From positions 27,096,142-27,160,141 of the forward strand of contig CM054116.1 in the NCBI GenBank assembly GCA_028673005.1: 64,000 nucleotides of DNA, in the 5' to 3' direction. Shown in pieces: positions 11,761 to 23,922 of the stretch. The notes under the pieces were generated by a model. The model was given only the letters and a program-made list of their open reading frames with translations. It was not told the origin of the DNA and made no database searches. Source of the DNA: Tanypteryx hageni (lineage: Eukaryota > Arthropoda > Insecta > Odonata > Petaluridae). The position numbers and the translations under genes were made by a program. The first letter of the stretch is position 1. Each line of letters begins with the position of its first letter.

Positions 11761-12639
11761 CTCATTTGCTATTCGCTTTCATCAGCATCCCCACAATTTT
11801 GAGAAATTTCTTGCATGTAAAATTATTTGTACAATATTAACTTTGTTAGATATTTCCAACATGTTATATGCTCATATATATTTATTTAACATAATCCTTT
11901 CATGTTCAAACACATCTAGAAGTTCCTGGTTTTGAAAAATTTGTTCAGTGACAAAATTACTATATTCTTTGCAGCAGAGGTGAGAGTTAGAGTTAAAACA
12001 ATAAAGAAATAGCATGTTTCTGCACGTTTGGTCTCGGTAAGAAATTCTATTGGATGAAACATAGTTAGCCTCTATAATATATTTTTTTGGGTGTGAGCTT
12101 ATGGACAGAGGATGAAACTCAAATTCCTGACCGGCGATTTCTCTTGGTGGTGCAAAGTTCAGATTAAAAAAACTTCAATTTTGTTTAAAGATACTGGATC
12201 GCCCACCCGCAGCAAAATTATTATCAGTTTCTTCCTCAATTAACAGCTTAGCTGTAAGATTCCATCAGGTCGAACTTCACCTATGAAACCAAGTATCATG
12301 TTTCATCCACTCAATTCCACACAGGGTTAAATTCAGTACACCCTACTAATTGTAAGACAAAAAATCCACATTTTGGATTTGGAGTAAATTTTAAATTTCA
12401 TCAACCAGAAATGATAGACAGAAGCAACATTTGAAGAGCTCTGTCCTGGTGAAATTACTTCTAACGATGAGTGCAACCTCAAAATGACTCTTTTAGTCCT
12501 TGATAAGATGCTCACATTCAATTATCAGAGAAATTTGCTGCAGCCAAAACAGTGAGTATCAGCTTTATGCATTTAAACAAGGCATTAGATTTTAAAGAAA
12601 GTGTACTGAAATTGGAATGTCAGTACTATAATATATGAC

Positions 12640-12930
12640 CATAAGGAAGATATTTTAGATTTGCTACTAGAAGAAGTACTTTCACTGAAGAAAGTTTCAC
12701 AGAAAAGCAATGTTGCTGAAATGAATTATTTGCAGTTACAGAATTTTCTCTTCAGAAAGTGATACAGTGACGTTTTCTCCAACAAAATGATAGCTCTGCA
12801 TCTATTTTTAACTATTCCAATTATGGATAGCTCTGCTGAATTGAGCAAATTAAAGGTGATAATGAATTATGCAGAAAGAAATACTATCTATCCTCACTTA
12901 AAATAATTTCTATTAAGAGCGATGAAGTGT
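12640..12930 (+). pseudogene. hAT/ZMYM1-like transposase C-terminal relic
   Basis: The frame near 12765-12905 reads FSNKMIALHLFLTIPI then SSAELSKLKVIMNYAERNT. It resembles the hAT dimerisation region found in ZMYM1-like and DUF4371 proteins (pattern ALRIFLTLPV..ASAERSFSKLK). A stop breaks the frame soon after. The element ends were not identified. Confidence 0.6.
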
Positions 12931-13044
12931 ATAAGTATGATTTGCATGAAATTACAAGTTTTGGTATTGCTAAAATCCAGGTGCTTACAGTTCCAATGAA
13001 GATAGGCTATAATGCAGGGGTGAGTTGCCAATCTGTTAACAATT

Positions 13045-13512
13045 TTAGAAAATTGTAGACATTACAAAGAACAGATATAAACTCAAACCATAGCCTTCTG
13101 ATATTGAAAATAGCCACCAAGCTCCAACAATTAAGAAATGAAAAAGGAGTGTTACTAAGATGTAACTAAGCGTCAATTGTTAACAATAGTCGTTGGTAGG
13201 TGGTGCAGTGGTGGCAGCTAAAAATATAAGATATCTGTTAAACAATGCATTATATGGGAAAATGTTTCAAACAAAGGTTGTAGAAAATTAAATTTCCTAC
13301 AACTTGTATTCCAGTATATTTTTACATTTATCTTATATTAAAGCAAATATTTTAAAATAACGGATAAGTGAAAAGAGTAAACACCCACTTCTGGTTAACC
13401 GATTTTTACCATATACTAATCGGTTCTTTGGACTTTTATAAAAATGTTAAATATAAAGTTTCGCATTGACCTGATTAATAGTTTTTAAATTAGAGTACCC
13501 ACAAAAAAGCTA
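13045..13512 (-). repeat. Dispersed repeat R1, copy A
   Basis: Reverse-orientation copy of the family seen at 25965, 50668, 52550 and 54470. Shared landmarks are the block CAACAATTAAGAAA, the TAGGTGGTGCAGTGGTGGCAGC block, GGTTGTAGAAAATTAAATTT, and the segment CGGATAAGTGAAAAGAGTAA. It stops abruptly at about 13512 where LINE sequence begins. Confidence 0.8.
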
Positions 13513-15030
13513 TCTATCTATCTCATTTCCCCTCTCTCTCATTTAATCAATGAATCCTTTAAAAGTGGAACTTTTCCTCACCAATTAAAAATTGCAAAAG
13601 TTGTCCCAATACATAAAAGTGGTGACATTCACGACATTGGCAATTATAGGCCAATCTCGGTGCTGTCTGTAATTTCCAAAATAATCGAGTGCGCAATGTA
13701 TAGTAGAATTCTTTCTTATGTTCATAAGTTTAAAATATTTTCTGAATGCCAATTTGGTTTCCTTAAGGGCAAACTGAAAATGCCATTTATAAATTTATCA
13801 ATTCAGTTCTTAATGGCCTAGACAGCCACAACAACACAGTTGGTCTATTTTATGATCTCTCCAAGGACTTCAACTCCATTGACCATGACATTCTTCTAAG
13901 CAATCTGGATGCTTATGGTATCTCAGGAATAGCCAATGATTGGCTTAGATCCTTTTTAGCTAACAGAAAACAAACTGTCTTCATGAATTCTGCAACCCAT
14001 CAGAAAAAATGTATGTCAGACTTTCTAATCATTTCCCGAAGTGTGGTACAAGGATTAATTTTGGGACCCTTACTGTTTCTTCTTTTCATCAATGACCTCC
14101 CATCTTATATCAATTTCGGGGAGATCTTCATTTATGCAGATGATACTAATGAACTGCTTAAATTACCACATAACTCAAACCATATTATTAAGCAAGAAAT
14201 TGACAAAATGGTGAACTGGAGTAACATCAACAATGTTTCCATTAGTAAAAACAAATCAGCTGTTATGCAATTGCATCCACCTCAAAAAATTACATCAACA
14301 CCCTTGTTCAAAATTGCTGACTCAACACTTGTTGCAACATCTGTCACGAAATTCCTTGGAATCCATGTAGATGAATGCCTCACATGGGAAACCCACATTG
14401 ACTACGTCTGTGCAAAAGTAGCTACAGGGTGCTATATCCTGAGAAGGGCAATGCCCCTAACCAATATAAATACCACCCTGACAATATATTATGCAGCAGA
14501 TTAAAATATGGAATTGTGGCCTGGGGACACTCCCACCATGCAGTGCAGCTTTTCAGGCTGCAAAAATGGGCAATAAGAATCATAGCCAACACTCCCAAAT
14601 TCTCTACTTGTCGTCTAAATTTTAAAAAATTCAAAATCTTAACACTACCCTGCATATATCTCTACCATACAATGGTTTTTGTCAAAGAACACACTGCTCT
14701 TTTTGAGCTGAAACACAACAGTGACGTTCACAACTATGACACACACAACAAAAATGAAGTTATATACCTAAGTCACAACGTGAAAATGTTCAGTAATGGC
14801 CCAGCATATGCAGGAATAAAATTTCTAAATAAACTTCCTTATGAAATTAAAAACCAACCAAACAACTGTCTTTTAAAAAAGAAACTGAAAGACTCCCTTA
14901 CTGACAATTGCTTCTACTCTGTAAATGAATTTATGTATATGAAATGAAATTTTGTACCACATATTGACATGTCCTATATTTGTAAATGCAAATTACTGGA
15001 TCAATAAAGTAATAACAATAAAAATAATAA
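13513..15030 (+). pseudogene. Broken LINE reverse transcriptase (jockey/CR1-like)
   Basis: Translation from 13530 gives KIAKVVPIHKSGD and GNYRPISVLS. A frameshifted stretch follows. The open frame 13983-14504 has VVQGLILGPLLFLLFINDLP and the catalytic YADDT box (AFADD/YADD type). The next frame 14429-14947 carries the post-RT tail (LQKWAIRIIANTP ... FLNKLPYEIKN) and stops at 14947. It ends in an AATAA-rich tail near 15003-15030. The endonuclease region is missing and there are at least two frameshifts, so it is dead. Clade is a judgement from motif style only. Confidence 0.88.
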
Positions 15031-15061
15031 TTAAATGTATATCAAGTTTAGTTATCATCCA

Positions 15062-16036
15062 GTTGGAATGTTTTTACTTTCTCATATACGTAATATATAG
15101 AGCAGGTATTGTAATTGTGAAAAAATTACACTGAGATTTTGATGGAAATACATGTCCCTGAGACCATAAAAGTGGTTTTTGCCATGCCGTCTTTCAGTCT
15201 GTCTGTCTATCGGTCTGTACATGATTCTAAGGCCCAAATGCATACATAAAATCAAATGATATCTCATATGCAATATATCATCTTTTGCTGACCATTTTTT
15301 GATAAAAATGATATTGCACAAAAATAAAGGTTGGTTTATTCTTGACAATTTTTAGAAAAATTTGATTTACTCAAAAATGGCCCTAAGTAATTTTATTAAA
15401 ATCAATCCAATTATAGAGCCTGATGTCACATATAATACTATGTAAGCCATATGACTCAAAAAATCACTATATGGCATCCAGTGACATTACAATGTATGTT
15501 AAGCTACCTTATCTAAACCATATGACGTTACACCTTCATCACGATCCACTCAAAATCTTACTACAGCCTAGATGGTCAACTAAATGAAATGATATCTCAT
15601 ATTTGTGGATAATATCATTCATAATAGACACTCTGAAGAGATGAACGATATTGCGCAACAATTTAGGGTAGTTTATTCTTGGATATTTGGAAACCAAATT
15701 CTATTTACTCAAAAATGGCTCTAAGGATTTTTATTATAATTCATCCAATCGTACAGCCTGATGTCACAAATTGTACTAACTAAAGCATATGTCCCAAAAA
15801 TTACTATATATCATCCAGTGGCATTAAAATATATGCTAAACTATGGTTTACTTTGATTTATAAATGTGTTTCTTTTATAACCGTACAAAGTCGACCAGAC
15901 GTATATACTATTAAAGGTAAAGTACTCCTTTAGCCAAACAATTAGAGGGTTACAACACAAAGGAGTACTTTACCTTTAATAATCTGAGCCAAAGTTATTG
16001 AGCTACCAACAAGATGTATATACGTATATGAGAAAG
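15062..16036. repeat. R1-related repeat with inverted ends and internal duplication
   Basis: Starts ACTTTCTCATATACGTA, the head motif of R1. At about 16020-16036 the reverse complement of the same motif appears (TACGTATATGAGAAAGT), so the block has inverted termini. Inside, 15253-15520 and 15585-15845 are diverged direct copies sharing ATGATATCTCATAT, ACTCAAAAATGGC and CAGCCTGATGTCAC-like blocks. No coding capacity was found. Confidence 0.6.
15910..15980. repeat. Perfect 22-bp hairpin
   Basis: ATTAAAGGTAAAGTACTCCTTT-type arm at 15910-15931 is exactly repeated in inverted form at 15959-15980, with a 27-base loop. It sits just inside the right end of the R1-related block. Confidence 0.8.
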
Positions 16037-16137
16037 TTTGTGTAATGCATATTGTGCCATTTATTTCATTATGTGAACTAGTTTGTTATCCAAACTATGT
16101 CTGTCCCCAATTAGTTTGCATAATCATTGCTCTACTG

Positions 16138-17547
16138 CAGGGGTTCCAAGCCTTTATGTTGGCAAGGGCACCTTCGACTTAAAATCGAAATCGGTGGGCG
16201 CAAATATTTTCATCCTCCTCCACTCCACTCAACACTTACAACTCAGCTCATAGCTATATGTATATTTATAATCTATTTTAAATATTTATAGTAGGAACAT
16301 TAATTTTTCTCTTAAAAACCATTTTTTATTATACTTAAAAATACAAAGTATGGAAAATATCAAAATTTTCATTTAACAATAACTTGACTTAAATAAGCTG
16401 CGATACTTGTTTTGACATAAATACATATGTGCTTAGATACATTATAAATACATTTTTTATTATAATACTAGCTGTGTAACCCGGCATTGCCTGGGTGCGA
16501 TTCGGGATTGCACAAACTTATATACCCTCGCACCACCCATGCACTCAACATACAAAGCGTTGCTTCTAAAAATTACCTACAGAGAAGTGTTTTGTTTCGT
16601 AAAAGGGTTCTTGAAAAAATGTCATAACTTTCGATCAGACTGTATATTCATATGTTTTTTGTATGTGAAATGTATTTTTACTATGTATAAGCAAAAATGT
16701 TATTTGTCTTAAACATGCTGTATATTCTGTATTTTTTATGTAAACCTGTTTGTTGTAATGCTGAACAAATTAGTGAAAGAATGGTGCAAATTGGTTCAGC
16801 CATTCTCGAGTTATAAGGGAACATAATTACAGACAGACAGACATAAAGAGATTTCCCACCAGGGCTGTGCTGCACGAGAGTGCAGGGGGTTAATAGTGGT
16901 ATCCAAACCTACTTTGGGGCTTGCCCTGTTGCCTAAAAAAAGATTGATAAAATCGGTTGGTTTTTTTTGTTTTGGTTAGAAGGGGTTTTTTGATTTTTGC
17001 TTTTATATATTAGATCATTCATTAATTTTAAAAGAATACATAAGTTGGAAAATATTTTTTTAATCTCATACAACTATATTTTAAATTATTTAAATTAGAT
17101 TATGATGTACAAGCAAATATTCCTTCCAATATTTTATAAGAAAATTACTAACCTGTTTATTATCAATGAATAGAGATATGTGATTAGAGCACAAACATGA
17201 AGTGATACTTCTTCAACAACAAGTAAAGAAAGGATGACTACTGTTCACCAGCCCCTACAAATGGGCTGGGGTACCTTATAATAACGATTGAAGGCAAAAT
17301 GATCCATTAAAACATCCGAGAGGTTGGTGGACAAAACTGCGAGTGAAACCATATTATGCCATGTATGACATTATATGTAAATTTTATAAGACAAATGCTA
17401 GAAGTCTTTTTAGATTAGTACTTTCTAAATTCTGTGGACACTCAACACTAAGTCAAAAGAGCTAAGTGTTTTAGGAAGGATACCTGAACAAAACTCGGCG
17501 GGCACCACAACGAACCTTTGGAGGTGTCATGGTGCCTGCAGGCACTG
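16138..17547. mobile_element. hAT-type element with perfect 8-bp target duplication
   Basis: Begins CAGGGGTTCCAAGCC and ends GTGCCTGCAGGCACTG. CTCTACTG at 16130-16137 is repeated exactly at 17548-17555. Both ends carry hAT-like CAGGG.../...CACTG termini, and GGGCACC-like motifs occur just inside them. No transposase frame was recognised in 1.4 kb, so it is non-autonomous or eroded. It contains a second repeat at 16465-16890. Confidence 0.85.
16465..16890 (+). repeat. Dispersed retroposon-like repeat inside hAT element
   Basis: Starts with ACTAGCTGTGTAACCCGGC and closes with GGTTCAGCCATTCTCGAG followed by ACAGACAGACAGACAT. Arthropod genomes carry many interspersed repeats with this ACTAGCTG..CCCGG head and a CAGACAGACAGA tail. 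Exact class is not decided. It probably inserted into the surrounding hAT element. Confidence 0.55.
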
Positions 17548-17696
17548 CTCTACTGTATTGTCTGTTTTTATTTTATAAATGAGTTTATGTTTTCACTTTG
17601 TCCATTTATGCAAATGATTAAATTAAAATAGCAAATAAATGGTAAGAGATTGAAGATTGAAATTTGCAGGGTGTAAGTGAACTACAGTGACATTTA

Positions 17697-18080
17697 TTAC
17701 CAAAGAATTTTTTTGGAGAAATCTGGGGGCAGCAGGGGTGCTTTCATTATTTTAGAATAAAGATTCTGAGCAAATGGTTCAAGATAGCAAGTCTAAGTAT
17801 TTCACTATCTGCGTGACCTTTAATGCCCTCTATAACATTGCAGAAGAATTTTTTTTGAAAAATCTGTGGGTGATAGGGGGTACCTTCAAAATTTTCAAAG
17901 TTATATTCTGAGGAAATCGTTATAGATAGAAACATATCAATTTTGACTATCTGTGTAAACTTTAATGCCATCTAAAACACTGCAGAAGAAATGTCTTTGA
18001 AAAATTGGTGGGTGACAGGATGTGCCTTTAACAGTTTCAAATTAAGATTGAGAAAATTGTTACAGATAAAAAATAAAATT
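17697..18080. repeat. Minisatellite, about 141-bp unit, about 2.7 copies
   Basis: Anchors (G/A)AAGAAtttttt occur at about 17703, 17843 and 17984. Each is followed by AAATCTGTGGGTGATAGGGG-like, ATTCTGAG, and CTATCTGYGT..CTTTAATGCC blocks. Units are diverged by about a fifth. Confidence 0.75.
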
Positions 18081-20302
18081 TCTTAATTAATTATTGAATA
18101 AATTTCTTTGTCATATAATTATATAACTAAATTTAAAAAATTTAAATTTACAATTCCAAATAAACCTCAATAAATAGAAAGAGCTTGTCCATATTGCATC
18201 AGCTAATGAAGCTCCCATTTTTTCTTATTATTTTGCCTTTATTACCTGTTGTCTAGGCGGATATATAAGCATAAAAAATGCACATCTGAATGCAATGTGT
18301 GGTTTTAAAGGGTGAAGTATTTGTTGTGTATAATGTATAAATGCAGAATAGACTTCTGGTGTGGAATAACATCACCTAACCTGTGCATGTATGAAGTGGT
18401 CCCCTGAGCCATGTGACTACTTGTTACCTTAGTGTGTTTGTGCATCTACATATTTCACGAATTTGGTGAGTTTTTTAAATTTTGTTACTTGTCTCCTTTA
18501 CAACTCTTGTATGCAGTCTATGCAAATATGAAAGAATTTGATGAAATTTTATAAACCTTAGGTTAAAAAATTTCTCTCTTCTAAGGGAAGTTTAATTTAT
18601 TATGTAAAATCTAAAACTATCATTTTCATCTGAATGTCTATGGATTTAAGAAAATTATATACTGATGCAAAGAATGCTATGAGGAAATCAGTCCATTTTT
18701 GCAAATCTTTCATGATATTTTCTTTTCATGCTCTGTGCTATAAACAAACAACTCAAACAGGGTTTTAAATAATAATTAACTTTACCTTATTTAATATGAA
18801 AATGAGGATCCAGTATAGTAGTTTGAAGTTTAAATGAATGAAATTTTACTAATATAAACATGACGTACATAGGGACGAAGTTTACTCACTGGAATGTTTA
18901 TTCCAATTATGAGTGCTATACTCTTGCTTTTTAGTTATAGTAAATATGAATGAATTAGTGAAAGAAAATGTTACCAGATCTTTCAACATTTTCTTGCCAG
19001 TAACTAAGGAACATTTGATTTAAAACAAGATAATTCAAATGGAACTTATGATGCCTACTTCTACATAATTATTGTAAATTAAATGTGGTGCACCAATTAC
19101 TTATATTGACTTTAGTAGTTTTAAAATCACTGTGGATGAGTTTCTCTTTATGTTCCTAATTTTCATAATTTAGCATTATAAAATATTACAAATACATTCG
19201 AATGGAAAATTAAATTGATTACACGTATTTGTGTGTAAAAAATAATGCATGCATATACTAGACTATACCGAATTTGAGTCCAACAATAGTCGTTTCAATG
19301 GCAATGCACTTGTAATGAGTGATAAAGACTGCAAAAATGCCAGTATTTATGCAAATTTCAAAGAAAAATAATCGATAAGCAAAATTCTACAATAAAAATT
19401 AGAATCTCCATTCCTTTCCTCAGAGAATAGTAAAAATCCCACACCGATATTACAATTATAAGATATTTTAATGTGCAAGAGAAAATTATCCTGCACGATG
19501 GCTTTCAGATTTCCCATGTAAATCAAATGGGAAGGATAGTTCCTGGAATGAAACCTGACACTTTCAATCGATCCTCGAGAGATTGGCCCCAGTAGCAAAA
19601 GATTTCCACCATGTGTCATGGAAATCGATCTATTGGTTCAAAAGTTAATAGGGGAGGCAGATAGACAAATGGACAGACAGACACAATGAAGAAACTACAA
19701 GCTATGAAACGTGATGTGAAATTTGATAAAAATGAAAGTTGAAATCACTTTCTTAAAGAAATATTTCATTTTAAAATTAAAGTTAATAGATGGATTGTTT
19801 GATATTTTTAAGCCAAGCAGGCAGAGCTAATATATCAGTTCCATGAGATTGTAATGCTAAATTAGCTCTTTTGTATAAATTACTTTAAGTTTATTTCTAC
19901 GGTATATGCAACTTATAATTTGCTCTTAAAGCTTTAAAAATATTTTAGAAAATTAGAGTCGAGTTATAGGCTGATTTTAGGAATTATATGCCAATGATTG
20001 CTGCCTGTTCTAATGGCACATTTAGTCTTAGGCATCTTCATCATGATTGGTCCATTCTTTCTCATTTCATACCAACTTTTCACTATGTGAGTTCCCTTAC
20101 TGCAGCACCGATATTTGATGACTTAGCACAACTTTTAATTTGAAACTCACCATGTATTAAATTCTTCTTGTGCGCAGGGCCATGATAAGGGTATTATTTA
20201 TCTGTTTAAATAATGCAATAGATAGTTTTGCAATAGATATCAAACAATGATACTGTATGATGTGAATGTGGAGGTATTTCTCACATACTTCCAAATAGGG
20301 AT
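18081..20302. other. AT-rich non-coding DNA
   Basis: No gene recognised. The patch at 19490-19690 ends in ATGGACAGACAGACAC and resembles an old retroposon tail. Otherwise nothing distinctive was seen. Confidence 0.4.
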
Positions 20303-20965
20303 TACCGTAAATACCTGCGTATAATGCGCACCCTCGTATAACGCGCAGGAGGGTTTTCAGCCTCGTAATCTATGATTTTTCTATATACCCGCGTATAGTG
20401 CGCACCGATTTTTTTAGCGTTACCGCTCCAGAATATAGTATATAGTGTAACGTTTTCTAAAGCAATGATCGAATTATTGGTATTATGTATTGGTAACATA
20501 ATGAAAGTGCGAAATGAAATTTTCGAATAACGTTCCAAAAGAACGTCAGCTAACTCAATCATTACGTACTCTATGTTTACTTACAAGGTGATATTAGGAT
20601 ATACACAGTAAATCGAATTATATTAATTTCATAGTATGGCATATGACAGCGTTTCCCAAAGTGTGGTCCGCGGCCCGGTGCCGGTCCTTGGGAAAAAAAT
20701 GCCGGTCCTCAGAAAATATTAAAATAATCGCGCTATCCTATTACGTCTACGGATACAGCTGTAACAAATTAAATTGACTCTTCTGTATGTGTTTGTGCAC
20801 TCGTTTGTAAGTCTAAAGCCGTCGATAATTTGCGTAAAATAAACGCACCGGAATATGCCGTGATCCGAACACGTAGGATTAAATGTATTGCAACACATTG
20901 AGATGAAATTCTGTTCCGGTAGAAAATAAAACGCGACATGTAGCGATTTTTGGAATAATCGCTTT

Positions 20966-22861
20966 ATGTGTCAGATACTTTGTATCTGTAGCTGTATTAT
21001 TCACAGAAAGGCTCTAGCCGTGAAAGATATGCCCTCACTTTTGAGTTCAACTATTCAAGAATATGTGAGGTTTATAAATTATATTAACACTCGGAGTACG
21101 GACCTTGGGTCTCAGGAGACCCGAAAGGTATATTTTCGAAAATATTTCTTTAAAAATTTTTTTGCCGAAATTGATACTTTATGTATTCCTAGTGGAACAT
21201 GTTGGGAGTTTAAAATCAGTAATAAAATTATATTGTAATTTAATTAAATCATCGAAATCACGGAATGTATAAATGTGAGGGTCATCGGGGACCCGGCTCC
21301 GTACTCTACGTCGTGTAACTTTTATATCTCTTATGACCGGGCAGATCAAAGTCCGGACAAAATTAGCTCGCTCAGCACGACATTGTAATACATGTTAGTC
21401 ATTATCGAAGTCTCGACGTCTCGTTTTCCAGTTTTCTCTTGTGTCTCCGTTATTCACATCGTTCTGTTTGCCTCCCGAATCATTTTGTAATATACTTTTT
21501 ATTTTTTGTGACTCTATGATTCTAAAATGGGAGATAGAATATTTAGGCTTTGGAGTTACGTTGCTCCACAACCTGCAAGAACAAGACCCGAAAATATAGT
21601 TCGAAATATTAGTTAAGTTATTATGTATTAATTTCACTTCCAACTCAGATGAATCAAACTAACATAAGATTAACTGAATCAAACTAACTGAATTTACCTT
21701 CAAAAATAAATTTTTTGGTATTGTTAAATGTTATCCTTAAAAAAAGAAAATTATTTCATTTTTATTTATATGCGTCATTATGTATTTAATTTTGCAAATA
21801 TATACCATTATTACACTATTTATTGTATAAATCATTATCCTTATTCAATTTTCATTCATTGATTACTTGGATGTTAAATATTATTGTGAGAAAATGATTT
21901 TAAAAGCTGGGTCCTCTAGGACCCGGGTCCGGACTCGGTGTGAAACCACTTAGGTCCGTACTCCGAGTGTTAAATCTCGTCCATTGAATTCCAGGATCTT
22001 TACTGATTTGTGTAAAGAATTAGGAAGTGAGCATGAGCATCTCCTTTTACACTGTGAATCGCGATGGTTATCAAAAGGAAACGTTTTGCAACGACTTCTT
22101 GAAATGAAAGACGAAGTTTTATTGTTTTTTGAACAGCATCCTCCATCGGCAAGAGATGTTATATACGAATTTAAAGACAGATTTCGCAAATTTGATTGGT
22201 TAACAAAGGTAGCCTACTTATGCGATATATTTTGTGCTTTAAATGAGTTGAACTTAAGTTTCCAGGGCACCAACATAGATATTTTTAAAATTCTGGAAAA
22301 TGTTGAAGCAACAATAAAAAAACTTCGAGTTGAAAAGGGAAATTTTAAGTCTTTCTGTACTTATCTGAATTATTAGAAAATTATGCCGATGTAAATAACT
22401 TAGATGCGCTTTCTGTAACAATAAAAGAACATCTCCTGGGGCTAATATCAAGCTTAAATGAATATTTTCCCCAAATTGACTGCAATAAAATGTGGATTAG
22501 GAACTCATTCACTCTTAGCACAGAAATTGAAGAAATATTGCAACTAAATGAAACGGAAGTAGATTCAATAGTTGAACTTTCTTGTGATACTGCATTGAAA
22601 CACAATTTTGATAACCTCTGCTTGATTGATTTTTGACTGAGTTGCCAAAATGAATATGCACATTTATCTGAGAAAGCGGTCAGATTCCTAATGCATTTCA
22701 GTTTAACATATAAGTGTGAAGCTGCATTCTCTACTTCGGTTTTCTTAAAAACAAAGTATAGGAATAGATTGGATGTCGAGCCAGATCTGAGGATAAAATT
22801 GACTTCTTTTCATCCTGACATTCAGTTGTTATGTAATAACAAACAGCATCCTTCACATTAG
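20966..22861 (+). pseudogene. hAT transposase relic (ZBED5/SCAND3 type), split by MITE
   Basis: Before the insertion the frame reads IHRKALAVKDMPSLL up to YIN at 21084. After it, 21976-22376 reads RIFTDLCKELGSEHEHLLLH, then CESRWLSKGNVLQRLLEM, part of the RNase-H-like core. The C-terminal dimerisation region at about 22665-22861 reads YKCEAAFST then KTKYRNRLDVEPDLRI, and stops at 22859. Stops and frameshifts occur at about 22376 and 22636. The N-terminal BED finger and the first catalytic residues are absent. Removing the insert with one TTAA restores continuity across the break. Confidence 0.88.
21088..21969. mobile_element. piggyBac-like MITE (882 bp) inside hAT transposase
   Basis: Inverted ends CACTCGGAGTACGGACC (21088) and GGTCCGTACTCCGAGTG (21969) are perfect over 17 bp. 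TTAA lies on each side (21084-21087 and 21970-21973), the piggyBac target. GGGTCTCAGGAGACCC-like and GGGTCCTCTAGGACCC-like palindromes lie just inside the two ends. No transposase was seen. It is the innermost and so the youngest layer of the nest. Confidence 0.9.
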
Positions 22862-23922
22862 TAAGTTCTCTTTTCCTTTATTACTCATTTTGTAAGATTG
22901 AATTGCTAATTCCTAATGTTGTAAAGATACATAAAAAGTGAATTTTAATAAATAGATAAACAATGGAATTTGATTTTTTTAAATTGATTTTATGGTTTTA
23001 TAAATATGCATGTGCAATGTATTAAATTCTTTATTTATTGTGCATTCATCGGACGTGCAAGCAAAGTAGTTCCATTCGCGAATGGTCTGTTGGGAATTTT
23101 TTTTATGTGTGTACTACGGTGGGACGCAAAAAATTATTATTAAAGTAACCGGTCCCCAGGTCTGCAAAGTTTGTAATAACCGGTCCCCAGGACTGCAAAG
23201 TTTGGGAAACGCTGGCATATGACATTCTTTGAGCTAATAAAATGGAATGACGATAATCCAATGTTTTTTACATACGTTTTTGTCACGCCTGAGATGGACG
23301 GGTTCGCCCAACCTTCAGTTTTACCCTTATTAGAACACTCGGGAGCACGTAAACACGATAGCAAATAACCATAATTAACTATAGTCTCGAAGAATCAAGA
23401 ATAAATCACGTATGAATGCTGAGAGAAAGGTAGGGAACAATTACTTTATTTAGTTCTACAAGAAGCATCGACTCCCAGCGTACTCAAAGGCATCAGCTGC
23501 CATTGTTTCTAATTGTAAGTAGTACCAGTACCCCAGTACCTCACCACCAGGCCGGGCGCCGGTGTAGGGTGACGTCATGCGTAAGATGACGATTCCGATA
23601 ACAACATCGAAGAAGAATGGTCCAGTGACGAAGAATTTCTTGGCTTTTAAAATGAATAAATACTGAATTCATTCTTTTCATATCTAATTAATGTATATTT
23701 ATAGAATTAGTTAATAAATTTTTACTATTTTCTATCTTACTTTTCGTAAAAATCACCAATAAAATTATGAGGACACCCGGGCAGTAATTACTGTGCCGAA
23801 ATTGTGTAAATATGAGGTCAAATGAAAATAGGAAGATTATGTACCCTCGTATAACACGCATCCTAATTTTTAACTCGAATATTTCGAAAAAAAGTGCGCA
23901 TTATACGGTGGTATTTACGGTA

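Larger units (their letters stand above)
20647..23214 (+). mobile_element. hAT transposon nested in the pogo-like element
   Basis: Ends are CAGCGTTTCCCAAA (20647) and TTTGGGAAACGCTG (23214). The octamer GCATATGA is duplicated exactly at 20639-20646 and 23215-23222, the 8-bp hAT signature. Subterminal CCGGTCC-type motifs recur at both ends. It encodes the remains of a ZBED5/SCAND3-type transposase on the plus strand. It is itself interrupted by a piggyBac-like MITE at 21088-21969. Confidence 0.93.
20305..23920. mobile_element. pogo/Tigger-like DNA transposon (outer shell of nest)
   Basis: Terminal inverted repeats begin CCGTAAATACC at 20305 and end GGTATTTACGG at 23920. They continue inward as CGTATAATGCGCAC and its inverse GTGCGCATTATACG. 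TA dinucleotides flank at 20303-20304 and 23921-23922, the Tc1/mariner/pogo target site. Removing the nested insertion (20647-23214 plus one 8-bp duplication) leaves about 1.04 kb. An acidic tail ending SSDEEFLGF* at 23585-23650 looks like a pogo-type transposase C-terminus. It is inactive: the middle is missing and it is interrupted by a hAT element. Confidence 0.82.

Noticed and set aside
12333..12521. 62-codon minus frame, considered as piggyBac or retroelement piece
   Set aside because: No catalytic motif could be found in the extended translation, and stops are frequent.
17697..18080. CRISPR-like array
   Set aside because: Units are long, contiguous and diverged, with no short repeats or spacers, and the DNA is from an animal genome.
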